Origin: Candidatus Cryptobacteroides avistercoris
Lineage (GTDB): Bacteria > Bacteroidota > Bacteroidia > Bacteroidales > UBA932
DNA length: 56,702 nt
NCBI GenBank assembly: GCA_017695095.1
Contig: JADILW010000066.1
Coordinates: 1-56,702 of the forward strand
Direction of reading: 5' to 3'
Shown here in pieces: positions 8,961-17,530 of the stretch (position 1 is its first letter; every line of letters starts with the position of its first letter). The translations under genes and the position numbers were made by a program. The notes below the pieces were generated by a model. That model ran no database searches. It was not told the DNA's origin and saw only the letters and a program-made list of their open reading frames with translations.

Positions 8961-9983
8961 TTAAAATAGTGTCGCTTCTCCTCTGCCGGCGGCCGGCTCC
9001 AGTCCAAGATGGCTGTAGGACAGGTCGGTCGCAATCCTTCCGCGCTGGGTGCGCACGATGAAGCCCTCCTTTATGAGGAAAGGTTCGTAGACTTCCTCGT
9101 AAGTGCCCTGGTCCTCCCCTATCGCCGTGGCGATGGTGTTGGCTCCGACGGGGCCGCCCTTGAAGGTCGTTATTATTGTCCTCAGTATCTTGTTGTCGAT
9201 CGAATCAAGCCCTCTGGTGTCGATCTTGAGCTTGTCGAGCGCGTATCTGGCTATCTTCAGGTCAATGCGGCCGTCTCCCTTGACCTGGGCGAAGTCCCTA
9301 ACCCTCTTGAGCAGGGAGTTCGCTATTCTCGGGGTGCCGCGGCTGCGCATGGCTATCTCGTGGGCTGCGGCGTCGTCTATCTCCACCTTCAGTATGCCCG
9401 CGCTGCGCCTGACTATGCGCACCAGGTCCGCGGCATCGTAGTATTCAAGCGCGCAGTTGATGCCGAAGCGTGCCCTGAGCGGAGCTGTAAGCAGGCCCGA
9501 ACGGGTGGTGGCGCCTACCAGCGTGAAGGGGTTCAGGGAGATCCTCACCGACCTCGCGCCCGGCCCCTTGTCTATCATGATGTCTATCACGTAGTCCTCC
9601 ATGGCAGAATAAAGGTATTCCTCCACTTCGGGCGACAGACGGTGAATCTCGTCAATGAACAGCACGTCGCCGGTCTCGAGCGATGTCAGCAGCCCGGCAA
9701 GGTCTCCGGGACGGTCAAGCACCGGACCGGAAGTTATCTTGATGTTCACCCCCATCTCGTTTGCGATGATGTGGGCGAGGGTCGTCTTTCCCAATCCCGG
9801 AGGTCCGTGGAACAGGGTGTGGTCCAGGGCCTCCCCGCGCATCTTGGCAGCCTGCACATATATTTTAAGGTTGGACACTATTTCTCTCTGGCCTGTGAAA
9901 TCTTCAAGTTCCCGAGGCCGGATAATTCCGTCCAAATCCTTATCTTTGCCCTCGTTTGTGTTATGAGGATTGAAGTCTGTCAT
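8961..9983 (-). CDS. ruvB: Holliday junction branch migration ATPase RuvB
   Basis: RuvB is a hexameric AAA+ motor that drives Holliday junction migration with RuvA. It has Walker [10 protein letters not shown], Walker [10 protein letters not shown], the sensor GATTRSG and a C-terminal winged helix ([16 protein letters not shown]). I chose the ATG at 9983 (MTDFNPHN, 340 residues) rather than a TTG five codons upstream. A TATATTTG promoter element lies just upstream. frdA follows after 20 bp, so ruvB-frdA-frdB may be one transcript. Confidence 0.96.
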   Translation of the reverse strand: MTDFNPHNTNEGKDKDLDGIIRPRELEDFTGQREIVSNLKIYVQAAKMRGEALDHTLFHGPPGLGKTTLAHIIANEMGVNIKITSGPVLDRPGDLAGLLTSLETGDVLFIDEIHRLSPEVEEYLYSAMEDYVIDIMIDKGPGARSVRISLNPFTLVGATTRSGLLTAPLRARFGINCALEYYDAADLVRIVRRSAGILKVEIDDAAAHEIAMRSRGTPRIANSLLKRVRDFAQVKGDGRIDLKIARYALDKLKIDTRGLDSIDNKILRTIITTFKGGPVGANTIATAIGEDQGTYEEVYEPFLIKEGFIVRTQRGRIATDLSYSHLGLEPAAGRGEATLF

Positions 9984-10006
9984 ACGCGCCTTCGACAATC
10001 AGAATA

Positions 10007-10014
10007 CAAATATA
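10007..10014 (-). promoter_or_regulatory. Predicted -7 element of the ruvB promoter
   Basis: On the minus strand this reads TATATTTG, an exact TAnnTTTG match 23 bp upstream of the ruvB ATG. No clear -33 TTTG was seen in the very AT-rich upstream sequence. Confidence 0.55.
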
Positions 10015-10060
10015 GTTCTTTTATTTTTATAACTTGGTATTTATTATAGAGTTGTTGAAA

Positions 10061-10250
10061 TGTTGATAAATGACTGAACGGTTTGACGTTCAGTTTGTTG
10101 GGCGGAAAGTCAATTGTTGAAAACATTGTTGATCGGATGATGAAAGCATTGTTGATAACTTCAGGGAAATAGTTTTGAACTTTTCCGGCCGCTCTTTTTA
10201 ACATGTTTTCAACAGCGTTTCAACAGAAATTCGAGGCAGAATGTTGATAA
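10061..10250. repeat. Cluster of TGTTGATAA (TTATCAACA) boxes
   Basis: Exact TGTTGATAA occurs at 10061-10069, 10150-10158 and 10242-10250, with a near copy (TGTTGATCG) at 10127-10135. Related TTGTTGAAA and TTTCAACAG words lie between them. The reverse complement TTATCAACA differs by one base from the DnaA box TTATCCACA. The cluster fills the divergent ruvB-mfd spacer, and the last copy overlaps the mfd start codon. Confidence 0.5.
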
Positions 10251-13200
10251 GTTCTGAATCTTGCAGGATACTTGGTGACAAGTTGCGTTCCGGATGCGAC
10301 AGGGTGTACTGCCGCGGGCTTTTCCTGTCGGCGAAATGGTTTGTTCTCAGCCAGACAGCCGGCAATGGACTGCATCTCGTAGTTCTTCCAGACAAGGAGA
10401 CCGCCGAGTACTGCACCTCGGATCTCTATAATCTCATAGAAGGCGACAAGGTGTTCTTTCTCCCCGAATCAGGAAAGAACGTGGAGAGGAGCAACTACAA
10501 GTCGTCCCTCGCGGTCCAGAGAACCGCCGCGATAGGCGCGGTGATGTCGTGGAAGAAAGATGAACTGACGCTGGTGGTGTCCTATCCCGAGGCTCTCGAT
10601 GAGAGGGTGCCAAGCGCCAGGTCGATAAAGGATTCCGTGCTGAAGATAAAGGCCGGTCAGGAGATATCCCACGACAGCATAGTGGAGATTCTTTCTCGCA
10701 ACGGCTTTGAAAAGGTCGACTTCGTGTCTGCTCCCGGACAGTATGCCATACGAGGCTCCATAGTGGACATATTCTCATATTCCTGGAATTACCCCTACCG
10801 AATCTCCTTCTGGGGCAACGAGGTGGAGAAAATCAACATCTTCGACTGCAACACTCAGCTTTCGGTGTCGGAAGAAAAGGAGATGGAGGTCATCTCCGAC
10901 ATCATGTCGTCGGGAGAAAGCTCCGAGGCCAGCATATTCGACCTGCTGCCGGAATCGGCTATGCTGTGGCTGGATTCGTCCGACATGTACAGGGAGCGGG
11001 ATTTCTTTTCTCTCGCCGAGAAGTTCCGCGCGGTGTTCATCGACACTCCCCTCTCGGTCAGCACCGACGACGAAATAAAGTTCGGAATATCCCCCCAGCC
11101 TTCGTTCAACAAGAATTTCGAACTTCTCACGGAAGATATAAGAAACAGGCTGGAAAACGGGTACAAGGTCCTCATCTACGGCGACAAGACCTCCCAGCTC
11201 GATAGGATAAAGTCCATTCTTTCCCAGAACGGAGGCCTCATACCCGAATTCGTGGCGGGAAAGACCATACACCAGGGGTTCGTGGATTCGGAGAACAAGG
11301 TATGCTGCTATTCCGACCATGAGATTTTCGACCGTTTCCAGAGGGTCAGCATACGCCGCTCTGTCGAGAAGAGCGAGCAGCTCACCATCAACGACCTCAA
11401 TTCGTTCAATATAGGCGACTATGTGGTGCACATAGACCACGGAGTGGGAATCTTCGGCGGTCTTGTGAGGATGCGCGACGACAAGGGAAGGGTTCACGAG
11501 GTGGTGAAGATAACCTATAAGGACGGCGACGTGGTCTTCGTTTCGGTACACGCTCTGAACAAGATTTCACGTTTCCGCTCGAAAGACGGCGAACCTCCCC
11601 GCATCAACAAACTGGGTTCCAAGACTTGGAGCACGCTCAAGTCCAACGCCAAGTCGAAGGTCAAGGACATAGCCAAGGAACTCATACTGCTGTATGCCAA
11701 GCGCCGCGCTTCCAAAGGATTCGCGTTTTCGGCCGACACCTACCTTCAGGAGGAGCTGGAATCGTCTTTCATGTACGAGGACACTCCGGATCAGGAAAGC
11801 GCCACCATAGCGGTCAAGCGCGACATGGAGGACGACTGCCCCATGGACCGTCTGGTGTGCGGCGACGTGGGTTTCGGAAAGACTGAGATAGCGATAAGGG
11901 CGGCATTCAAGGCCGTGGCCGACAGCAAGCAGGTGGCGGTTCTTGTGCCCACCACCATACTCGCCCTGCAGCACTACAATACCTTCAGGATGAGGCTCCA
12001 GAATCTGCCCTGCAACATAGACTACGTGAGCCGCCTGCGTACAGCGAAGGAGGTCAGCCAGATAAAGGAGAGGCTGAAGAACGGGGAGATCGACGTGCTC
12101 ATAGGCACCCACAAGATACTCGGAAAGGACTTCGGATTCAAGGATCTGGGGTTGCTCATAATAGACGAGGAGCAGAAATTCGGGGTGAGCGCCAAGGAGA
12201 AGCTGCGGGCTCTCAAGGCCTCGGTGGACACTCTCACGCTGACCGCCACCCCAATCCCCCGCACCCTGCAGTTCTCCCTTCTCGGGGCGAGGGACCTCAG
12301 CATAATCAACACTCCCCCGCCGAACCGCATCCCGGTGCAGACCGAAATCATACTTTTCGACGAGAAGGAGATAAAGGGCATAATAAACTACGAACTCAAC
12401 CGCGGAGGACAGCTGTTCTTCCTGCACAACAGGGTCGAGGAGCTTAATTCCATCTATGAGATACTGCACCGCCTCGTGCCCGACATGAAGATATGCATAG
12501 CCCATGGTCAGATGGAATCGCGCCATCTCGAGAACATAATGCTCGACTTCATGCGCGGTGACTACGACATGATGCTGTGCACCACGCTGATAGAGAACGG
12601 ACTTGACATACCCAACGCCAACACCATAATAATAAACCAGGCGCAGAATTTCGGGCTCAGCGACCTTCACCAGCTCAGGGGAAGGGTCGGGAGGTCCAAC
12701 AAGAAAGCGTTCTGCTATCTGATAGTGCCTCCTCTCGCCAGCATCACCGACGAGGCGCGCCGGAGGCTGAAGGCGATAGAGGAATTTTCGGACCTCGGAA
12801 GCGGATTCAACATAGCCATGCAGGATCTCGACATACGCGGCGCCGGCAATCTGCTGGGTGCGGAGCAGAGCGGATTCATAACCGAAATGGGCTTCGAAAC
12901 ATACCAGAAGATACTTTCAGAAGCCATGGAGGAACTCGGAGTGGAGACGGGAACTGTGCCGAGAAGCGACAGAGGAAGATATGTCACCGACTGCACGGTC
13001 GAGACCGACCAGCCTGCCCTGATTCCCGACGACTACATAGACATTACCGCCGAGAAGATTCGTATCTACCGCGCTATCGATTCTATGAATTCGGACAAGG
13101 AGACCGACAATTACGCCAAAAGGCTGGCGGATCGTTTCGGAAAACTTCCCGAAGAACTGGACAACCTGTTCTACGTGGTGAAGATAAGGAATGCCGGAGC

Positions 13201-13432
13201 GCGTCTGGGCTTCGAGAAGATAATAATAAAGAACGGGCTCCTGATAGCCTTCTTCGTGTCGAATCCTATGTCGCCATACTACAAGTCCGACACCTTCGCT
13301 TCGGTCATGGAAAAGATAGCCTCATGCCAGGGAAGCATAGAGCTCAAGCAGAACGAGAACAAACTTAAGATATTGAGCCGCAATGTCGTCTCGCTGAAAC
13401 AGGCGTACGGGATATTGAGCAGATTAAGATAA
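10241..13432 (+). CDS. mfd: Transcription-repair coupling factor Mfd
   Basis: Mfd removes RNA polymerase stalled at lesions and recruits UvrA. The 1063-residue protein is slightly shorter than the E. coli form but complete. It has a UvrB-like N-terminal region, the RNA polymerase-interacting CarD-like domain (YVVHIDHGVGIFGG, about 392-406), a superfamily 2 translocase with Walker A GDVGFGKTE (about 541-549), DEEQKFGV (about 642-649), TATPIPRT and QLRGRVGRS, and a C-terminal TRCF domain. The chosen ATG has only a weak ribosome binding site, as is usual in this phylum. Confidence 0.96.
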   Translation: MLISSESCRILGDKLRSGCDRVYCRGLFLSAKWFVLSQTAGNGLHLVVLPDKETAEYCTSDLYNLIEGDKVFFLPESGKNVERSNYKSSLAVQRTAAIGAVMSWKKDELTLVVSYPEALDERVPSARSIKDSVLKIKAGQEISHDSIVEILSRNGFEKVDFVSAPGQYAIRGSIVDIFSYSWNYPYRISFWGNEVEKINIFDCNTQLSVSEEKEMEVISDIMSSGESSEASIFDLLPESAMLWLDSSDMYRERDFFSLAEKFRAVFIDTPLSVSTDDEIKFGISPQPSFNKNFELLTEDIRNRLENGYKVLIYGDKTSQLDRIKSILSQNGGLIPEFVAGKTIHQGFVDSENKVCCYSDHEIFDRFQRVSIRRSVEKSEQLTINDLNSFNIGDYVVHIDHGVGIFGGLVRMRDDKGRVHEVVKITYKDGDVVFVSVHALNKISRFRSKDGEPPRINKLGSKTWSTLKSNAKSKVKDIAKELILLYAKRRASKGFAFSADTYLQEELESSFMYEDTPDQESATIAVKRDMEDDCPMDRLVCGDVGFGKTEIAIRAAFKAVADSKQVAVLVPTTILALQHYNTFRMRLQNLPCNIDYVSRLRTAKEVSQIKERLKNGEIDVLIGTHKILGKDFGFKDLGLLIIDEEQKFGVSAKEKLRALKASVDTLTLTATPIPRTLQFSLLGARDLSIINTPPPNRIPVQTEIILFDEKEIKGIINYELNRGGQLFFLHNRVEELNSIYEILHRLVPDMKICIAHGQMESRHLENIMLDFMRGDYDMMLCTTLIENGLDIPNANTIIINQAQNFGLSDLHQLRGRVGRSNKKAFCYLIVPPLASITDEARRRLKAIEEFSDLGSGFNIAMQDLDIRGAGNLLGAEQSGFITEMGFETYQKILSEAMEELGVETGTVPRSDRGRYVTDCTVETDQPALIPDDYIDITAEKIRIYRAIDSMNSDKETDNYAKRLADRFGKLPEELDNLFYVVKIRNAGARLGFEKIIIKNGLLIAFFVSNPMSPYYKSDTFASVMEKIASCQGSIELKQNENKLKILSRNVVSLKQAYGILSRLR

Positions 13433-13470
13433 AAATTTCTTAAATTTGTAGGCTTGTAACTTTCTGATTG

Positions 13471-14199
13471 ATGGCAAATCTTCTGGTTTTGACTGGCAAC
13501 ACAGCCTTGAAAGCGGCCTGGACCGACGGGTTAACCCTTGGCAAGACCTTCCGCTATCAGGGGGAGAAAGTGCTGGATTATCTGCTCTCCCTGACTGAAA
13601 AGGAGAAGCCGGAAGTGATGACCATAGCTTCGGTCTATGAGATTTCATCTCGCGACGAAGAAATTCTCAGGAAGGAGTGCGGCCATCTTATCATTCTCGA
13701 CACGGCTCATACGGACTATCTTCTCAAATACGATTTTCCGGAATATCTCTCGTACGACAGGGCTGCGGGGCTGATTGCTGCGAGATTCCTGTTCAAGAAC
13801 AAACCCTGCACCGTATTCGATTTCGGAACCACTCTCACCGTGGATTTTCTGAACTCCGACGGAAGGTACATGGGAGGGAACGTCTCCCCCGGCTGCCGGA
13901 CGCGCTTCAAGGCGCTGAACCGCTATTCCAAGGCCCTTCCCCTGGTGGACACTCCCGAAAGCATATTGCCGGAGGGCAATTCAGTGGTTTCGTCGATAGA
14001 AACGGGAGTGATTTTGGGCATAATGTTTGAAACGGAAGGCTACATTCGTCAAAAACCGGAGAATATCGTGATATTTACCGGCGGTGACGCCATTTATTTT
14101 GCCAAGAAGATGAAAAACTCCATCTTTGTGGTTTGTAATCTTGAACTGATGGGCCTTGCCCTGATAACTGACGAATATGTCAAGAAAAATATTGAATAG
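13471..14199 (+). CDS. coaX: Type III pantothenate kinase-like protein, N-terminal Asp replaced
   Basis: CoaX phosphorylates pantothenate in the first step of coenzyme A synthesis. The 242-residue length and gene position fit the family. DFGTTLTVDF (117-126), GRYMGGNVSPG (131-141) and the YDR motif (95-97) are recognisable. However, the phosphate-binding DxGNT motif reads LTGNT (residues 7-11): the family's conserved Asp is Leu. The protein may be impaired or altered in function. I used the ATG at 13471; a TTG lies one codon earlier. Its 3' end overlaps the next gene by 23 bp. Confidence 0.8.
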   Translation: MANLLVLTGNTALKAAWTDGLTLGKTFRYQGEKVLDYLLSLTEKEKPEVMTIASVYEISSRDEEILRKECGHLIILDTAHTDYLLKYDFPEYLSYDRAAGLIAARFLFKNKPCTVFDFGTTLTVDFLNSDGRYMGGNVSPGCRTRFKALNRYSKALPLVDTPESILPEGNSVVSSIETGVILGIMFETEGYIRQKPENIVIFTGGDAIYFAKKMKNSIFVVCNLELMGLALITDEYVKKNIE

Positions 14200-15493
14200 G
14201 ATTTTTGCAGCCCTGGCGGTGTTGCTCGGCGGCATCGTGGCCGCAGGCGCCCAGGAGGCATATGGAGGATATTCTCCCTACTCCATTTTCGGCGTGGGAG
14301 ATCTCGCCTTGCAGGGTTCCACATACAACAAGTCGATGGGAGGAGTGGGAATAGCCGGAAGGAACAACCGCTATCTCAACATAATGAACCCCGCGGCCGT
14401 GACGGCCAGGGATTCGCTGTCGTTCATGTCGAGCTTCTCGCTCAACGTCAACAACAGGATATACAGGCAGGGAGACGCCATTTCGGCCAACAATATCTTC
14501 AACATCAACGACGTGGTCATCTCCTTCCCTATCCAGAGAGCCTCGGCGATGATGCTCGGAATAGTGCCTTACAGCGACGTAGGCTACGAATTCAGCGAAA
14601 TCTACACCGACCCTGAGCTGGTGGGCAGCGTGGGAGACGTCGGCAGCGCAGCCACTGGCATAGGCAGCGTCTACAAGGCGTTCGCAGCGGCGGGAGTCAC
14701 CTTCCTCAAGAGAATTTCCATAGGCGCCGAGATGGACTACTATTTCGGAAAGATTACAAAATCCTACGTCACCAAGTTCGGAGACTCTTCCTATCAGTCG
14801 ATATCCAACAACAACGTCCTTCAGCTCAACGGAATAGGCGGAAAGTTCGGTCTCCAGTACGAGCAGCCTTTCGGCAACGACGTGAGTCTCGTTCTCGGAG
14901 CCACATATTCCACCGGGGCTAAGCTCAGGGGATATTTCGAAGATTCCAGATATTCCGAGGGAACGGCCTCGATCGACACGATAAGCTTCAGGATAGACAC
15001 CATGGGCGTGACCAGGCATGCAAGCCTCGCCAGTGAGATAGGGGTCGGAATATCCCTGAAGAAGACCAACAAATGGATGTTCGAGGCCGACTACACCAGG
15101 TCCGACTGGAGAAATTCCGGTATGGAGAACATCAGCGGCTACAATCTCAGCTCGATTCCTTTCTCGACCTCGGTCAGCGAAGCCTACAGGGTCGGATTCG
15201 AGTATATTCCCAACATCAACGACATACGCTACTACTTCAACAGGGTGGCCTATCGTGTCGGAGCATATTACAAAAAAGAATATTTCGCCCTCAGCGGGCA
15301 CCAGATAGCTTCGATGGGAATCACCCTGGGAGCCACTCTGCCCGTGTTCAGATGGTACAACGGACTGTCGTTCGGAGTGGAATTCGGTCAGCGCGCGTCA
15401 CTTACCGGAAATTTAACTCGCGAAAGATATGTTAATTTTTCAATAGGAATTAATATATTTGACATCTGGTTCCAGAAACCGCAGTATGAATAA
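14177..15493 (+). CDS. Outer membrane beta-barrel protein (FadL/PorV-like)
   Basis: This is a 438-residue exported protein with a signal peptide (about 1-25, ending AAGAQ) followed by many amphipathic beta strands. The N-terminal segment YSPYSIFGVGDL and the following MGGVGIAGRN..YLNIMNPAA are typical of Bacteroidota outer membrane barrel proteins. It overlaps the coaX-like gene and precedes a TPR protein and lptC, so it is likely part of one envelope operon. The exact transported or bound substrate cannot be read from the sequence. Confidence 0.75.
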   Translation: MSRKILNRIFAALAVLLGGIVAAGAQEAYGGYSPYSIFGVGDLALQGSTYNKSMGGVGIAGRNNRYLNIMNPAAVTARDSLSFMSSFSLNVNNRIYRQGDAISANNIFNINDVVISFPIQRASAMMLGIVPYSDVGYEFSEIYTDPELVGSVGDVGSAATGIGSVYKAFAAAGVTFLKRISIGAEMDYYFGKITKSYVTKFGDSSYQSISNNNVLQLNGIGGKFGLQYEQPFGNDVSLVLGATYSTGAKLRGYFEDSRYSEGTASIDTISFRIDTMGVTRHASLASEIGVGISLKKTNKWMFEADYTRSDWRNSGMENISGYNLSSIPFSTSVSEAYRVGFEYIPNINDIRYYFNRVAYRVGAYYKKEYFALSGHQIASMGITLGATLPVFRWYNGLSFGVEFGQRASLTGNLTRERYVNFSIGINIFDIWFQKPQYE

Positions 15494-15513
15494 TCAGTAA
15501 CCATTTTAAAAAT

Positions 15514-16842
15514 ATGAGAAAATTAACCTTAGCAATCGCAACGCTCGCCGCAGCTCTTATCGGCAGTTCTGATGTTTTCGCACAGGGAAAATTCGGGCCC
15601 GACAGTGCGGAATGCGTGAAATACCTCTCCTACTATAAGGAGTACTACAAGCAGAAAGCTTACGAGGAAGCCACTCCCAACTGGAGGAAAGCTTATGCAA
15701 TCTGCCCCGCCACCGCCAGCCAGAACATGCTGATCGAAGGCGCGGTGCTGATGCGTCAGCTGATAGCGAAGAACCAGAACAACCCCGAGTACAAGAACGC
15801 TCTTGTCGACACCCTTCTCACCCTTCACGACACAAGGGCCCAGTACTATCCCAAGTACGCCGTGACCGCCCGTAACAACAAGGGTATCGACCTCGCCAAT
15901 TACGTAAGAAACGACTTCCAGAAGCAGTTCGACGGCTTCGAGGGAATCATCGAGAGCAACAAGGAAGAGACCAGGCCCAACATCCTTCTGTTCGACATGC
16001 AGGCCGCCATCAACCTCTACCAGGCAGGCTCTCTTGACGCCGAGAAGGTAATCGCCACCTATCAGAGGAACGCCGAGCTTCTTGACGACATGCCCGCTGA
16101 GGACGACGCCGAGAAAGAGCAGAACCAGAACATCAAGAACGACATGGGAAGCCTGTTCGCAGCCAGCAAGGTTGCAAGCTGCGACAACCTCATCCAGCTC
16201 TTCACTCCCAGATACGAGGCCAATCCCAACGACCTTGAGGTTGCCACCAACATCGTGCAGACCATGGCACTTACCGAGGGTTGCACCGACAACGACCTCT
16301 ACCTGAACGCCGTGACCACCATGAACGACCTCGATCCTTCCGCAACTTCAGCATACTATCTGTTCAAGCTGCACGGCGACAGGGGCAACATCGAGGAGGC
16401 CATCCGCTATATGGAGTCAGCCATCGCGGCTGAGGATTCCGACGCAGCCACCGACGCCGAGTGGGAATATGAGCTCGCAGTGTTCTGCTACAAGAACGGA
16501 CAGAACGCCAGGGCTTTCGAGGCTGCCACCATCGTTACCGAGACTTCAGAGGAGCTCAAGGGCAAGGCTCTGTTCCTCATCGGCAACATCTGGGGTTCAA
16601 GCGTATGCGGAACCAACGAGATCGAGAAGCGCGCTCCCTACTGGGTTGCATGCGACTACATGAACAGGGCAAAGCAGGCCGATCCTTCACTCGAGGAGGA
16701 GGCCAATAACTACATCAGGCAGTACAGCGTATACTTCCCTGAAGCCGCCGAGGCCTTCATGTACGACCTTACCGACGGTCAGTCCTACACCGTTATCTGC
16801 AACGGCATGAGGGCTACCACCACCGTCCGCACCACAAAGTAA
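15514..16842 (+). CDS. Exported tetratricopeptide-repeat protein
   Basis: The 442-residue protein has a signal peptide ending in DVFAQ (about residue 24). A helical repeat region follows, including KYLSYYKEYYKQKAYEEATP and DAEWEYELAVFCYKNGQNAR, which fits TPR-type superhelices used for protein-protein contacts in the periplasm. It starts 20 bp after the barrel protein gene and ends 1 bp before lptC, so it belongs to the same cluster. The partner is unknown; position suggests a role in outer membrane assembly or LPS transport. Confidence 0.75.
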   Translation: MRKLTLAIATLAAALIGSSDVFAQGKFGPDSAECVKYLSYYKEYYKQKAYEEATPNWRKAYAICPATASQNMLIEGAVLMRQLIAKNQNNPEYKNALVDTLLTLHDTRAQYYPKYAVTARNNKGIDLANYVRNDFQKQFDGFEGIIESNKEETRPNILLFDMQAAINLYQAGSLDAEKVIATYQRNAELLDDMPAEDDAEKEQNQNIKNDMGSLFAASKVASCDNLIQLFTPRYEANPNDLEVATNIVQTMALTEGCTDNDLYLNAVTTMNDLDPSATSAYYLFKLHGDRGNIEEAIRYMESAIAAEDSDAATDAEWEYELAVFCYKNGQNARAFEAATIVTETSEELKGKALFLIGNIWGSSVCGTNEIEKRAPYWVACDYMNRAKQADPSLEEEANNYIRQYSVYFPEAAEAFMYDLTDGQSYTVICNGMRATTTVRTTK

Positions 16843-16843
16843 T

Positions 16844-17485
16844 TTGGACAAGTTCCTCAATACTTCCAGAATACTGGCAGTCATCACCATGGCTGCCAGT
16901 ATTCTGCTTTCTTGCAACAAGGGTATAGGGGAGGCCGAGAAACTCGACCTCTCCACCACCCCCATGCAGAAAATCGACAACATGTTCGCGGTCCAGACCG
17001 AGAACGGAAAGGTGGCCATGCGGCTCGAAGCTCCTCTGATGGAGCATTACGAGGGGGATGACGAGAGCTACGACCTCTTCCCGCTCGGCATATCTGTATT
17101 CGCGTACACCGAAGATGGACTTCTCGAGTCGATAATAGTCGCGGACAATGCGCGTCACGTGTCGCCCAAGAACGCCGGCTCCGGGCAGGAGGACGAGCTA
17201 TGGGAGGCTTTCGGCAATGTCATCCTGCATAACGTGATCAAGCAGGAGACCATGGAGACCGACACCATCTACTGGGACAGGACCAACGAAGAGGTCTACA
17301 CCGACTGCTACGTGAAGATGTATTCTCCCGACGGTTTCACTCAGGGATACGGAATGCGTTCGGACGACCGTGTGAGGAACGCAAGACTTTACAATCCCTT
17401 CGACAGTTACGTGGTAGCGGAGCAGGACACCACCGCCGTAATCATTGATTCTGTGAATTTTATTGGGCCTTTTCCGAAAAAATGA
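16844..17485 (+). CDS. lptC: LPS export system periplasmic protein LptC, lipoprotein
   Basis: LptC helps pass lipopolysaccharide from the inner-membrane ABC transporter to LptA. The 213-residue protein has an N-terminal hydrophobic segment ending in the lipobox ILLSC, then a beta-rich LptC domain (DNMFAVQTENGKVAMRLEAP, LFPLGISVFAYTEDG, DTIYWDRTNEEVYTD). The start appears to be TTG at 16844. The first in-frame ATG, around 16890, would remove the charged N-region and nearly all of the signal sequence. It lies directly after the TPR gene and before the PpiD-type gene. Confidence 0.85.
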   Translation: MDKFLNTSRILAVITMAASILLSCNKGIGEAEKLDLSTTPMQKIDNMFAVQTENGKVAMRLEAPLMEHYEGDDESYDLFPLGISVFAYTEDGLLESIIVADNARHVSPKNAGSGQEDELWEAFGNVILHNVIKQETMETDTIYWDRTNEEVYTDCYVKMYSPDGFTQGYGMRSDDRVRNARLYNPFDSYVVAEQDTTAVIIDSVNFIGPFPKK

Positions 17486-17530
17486 CTAAATTCGCAGTCT
17501 TGTTTGAAATTTTAAAAAGTTATTGACGAT

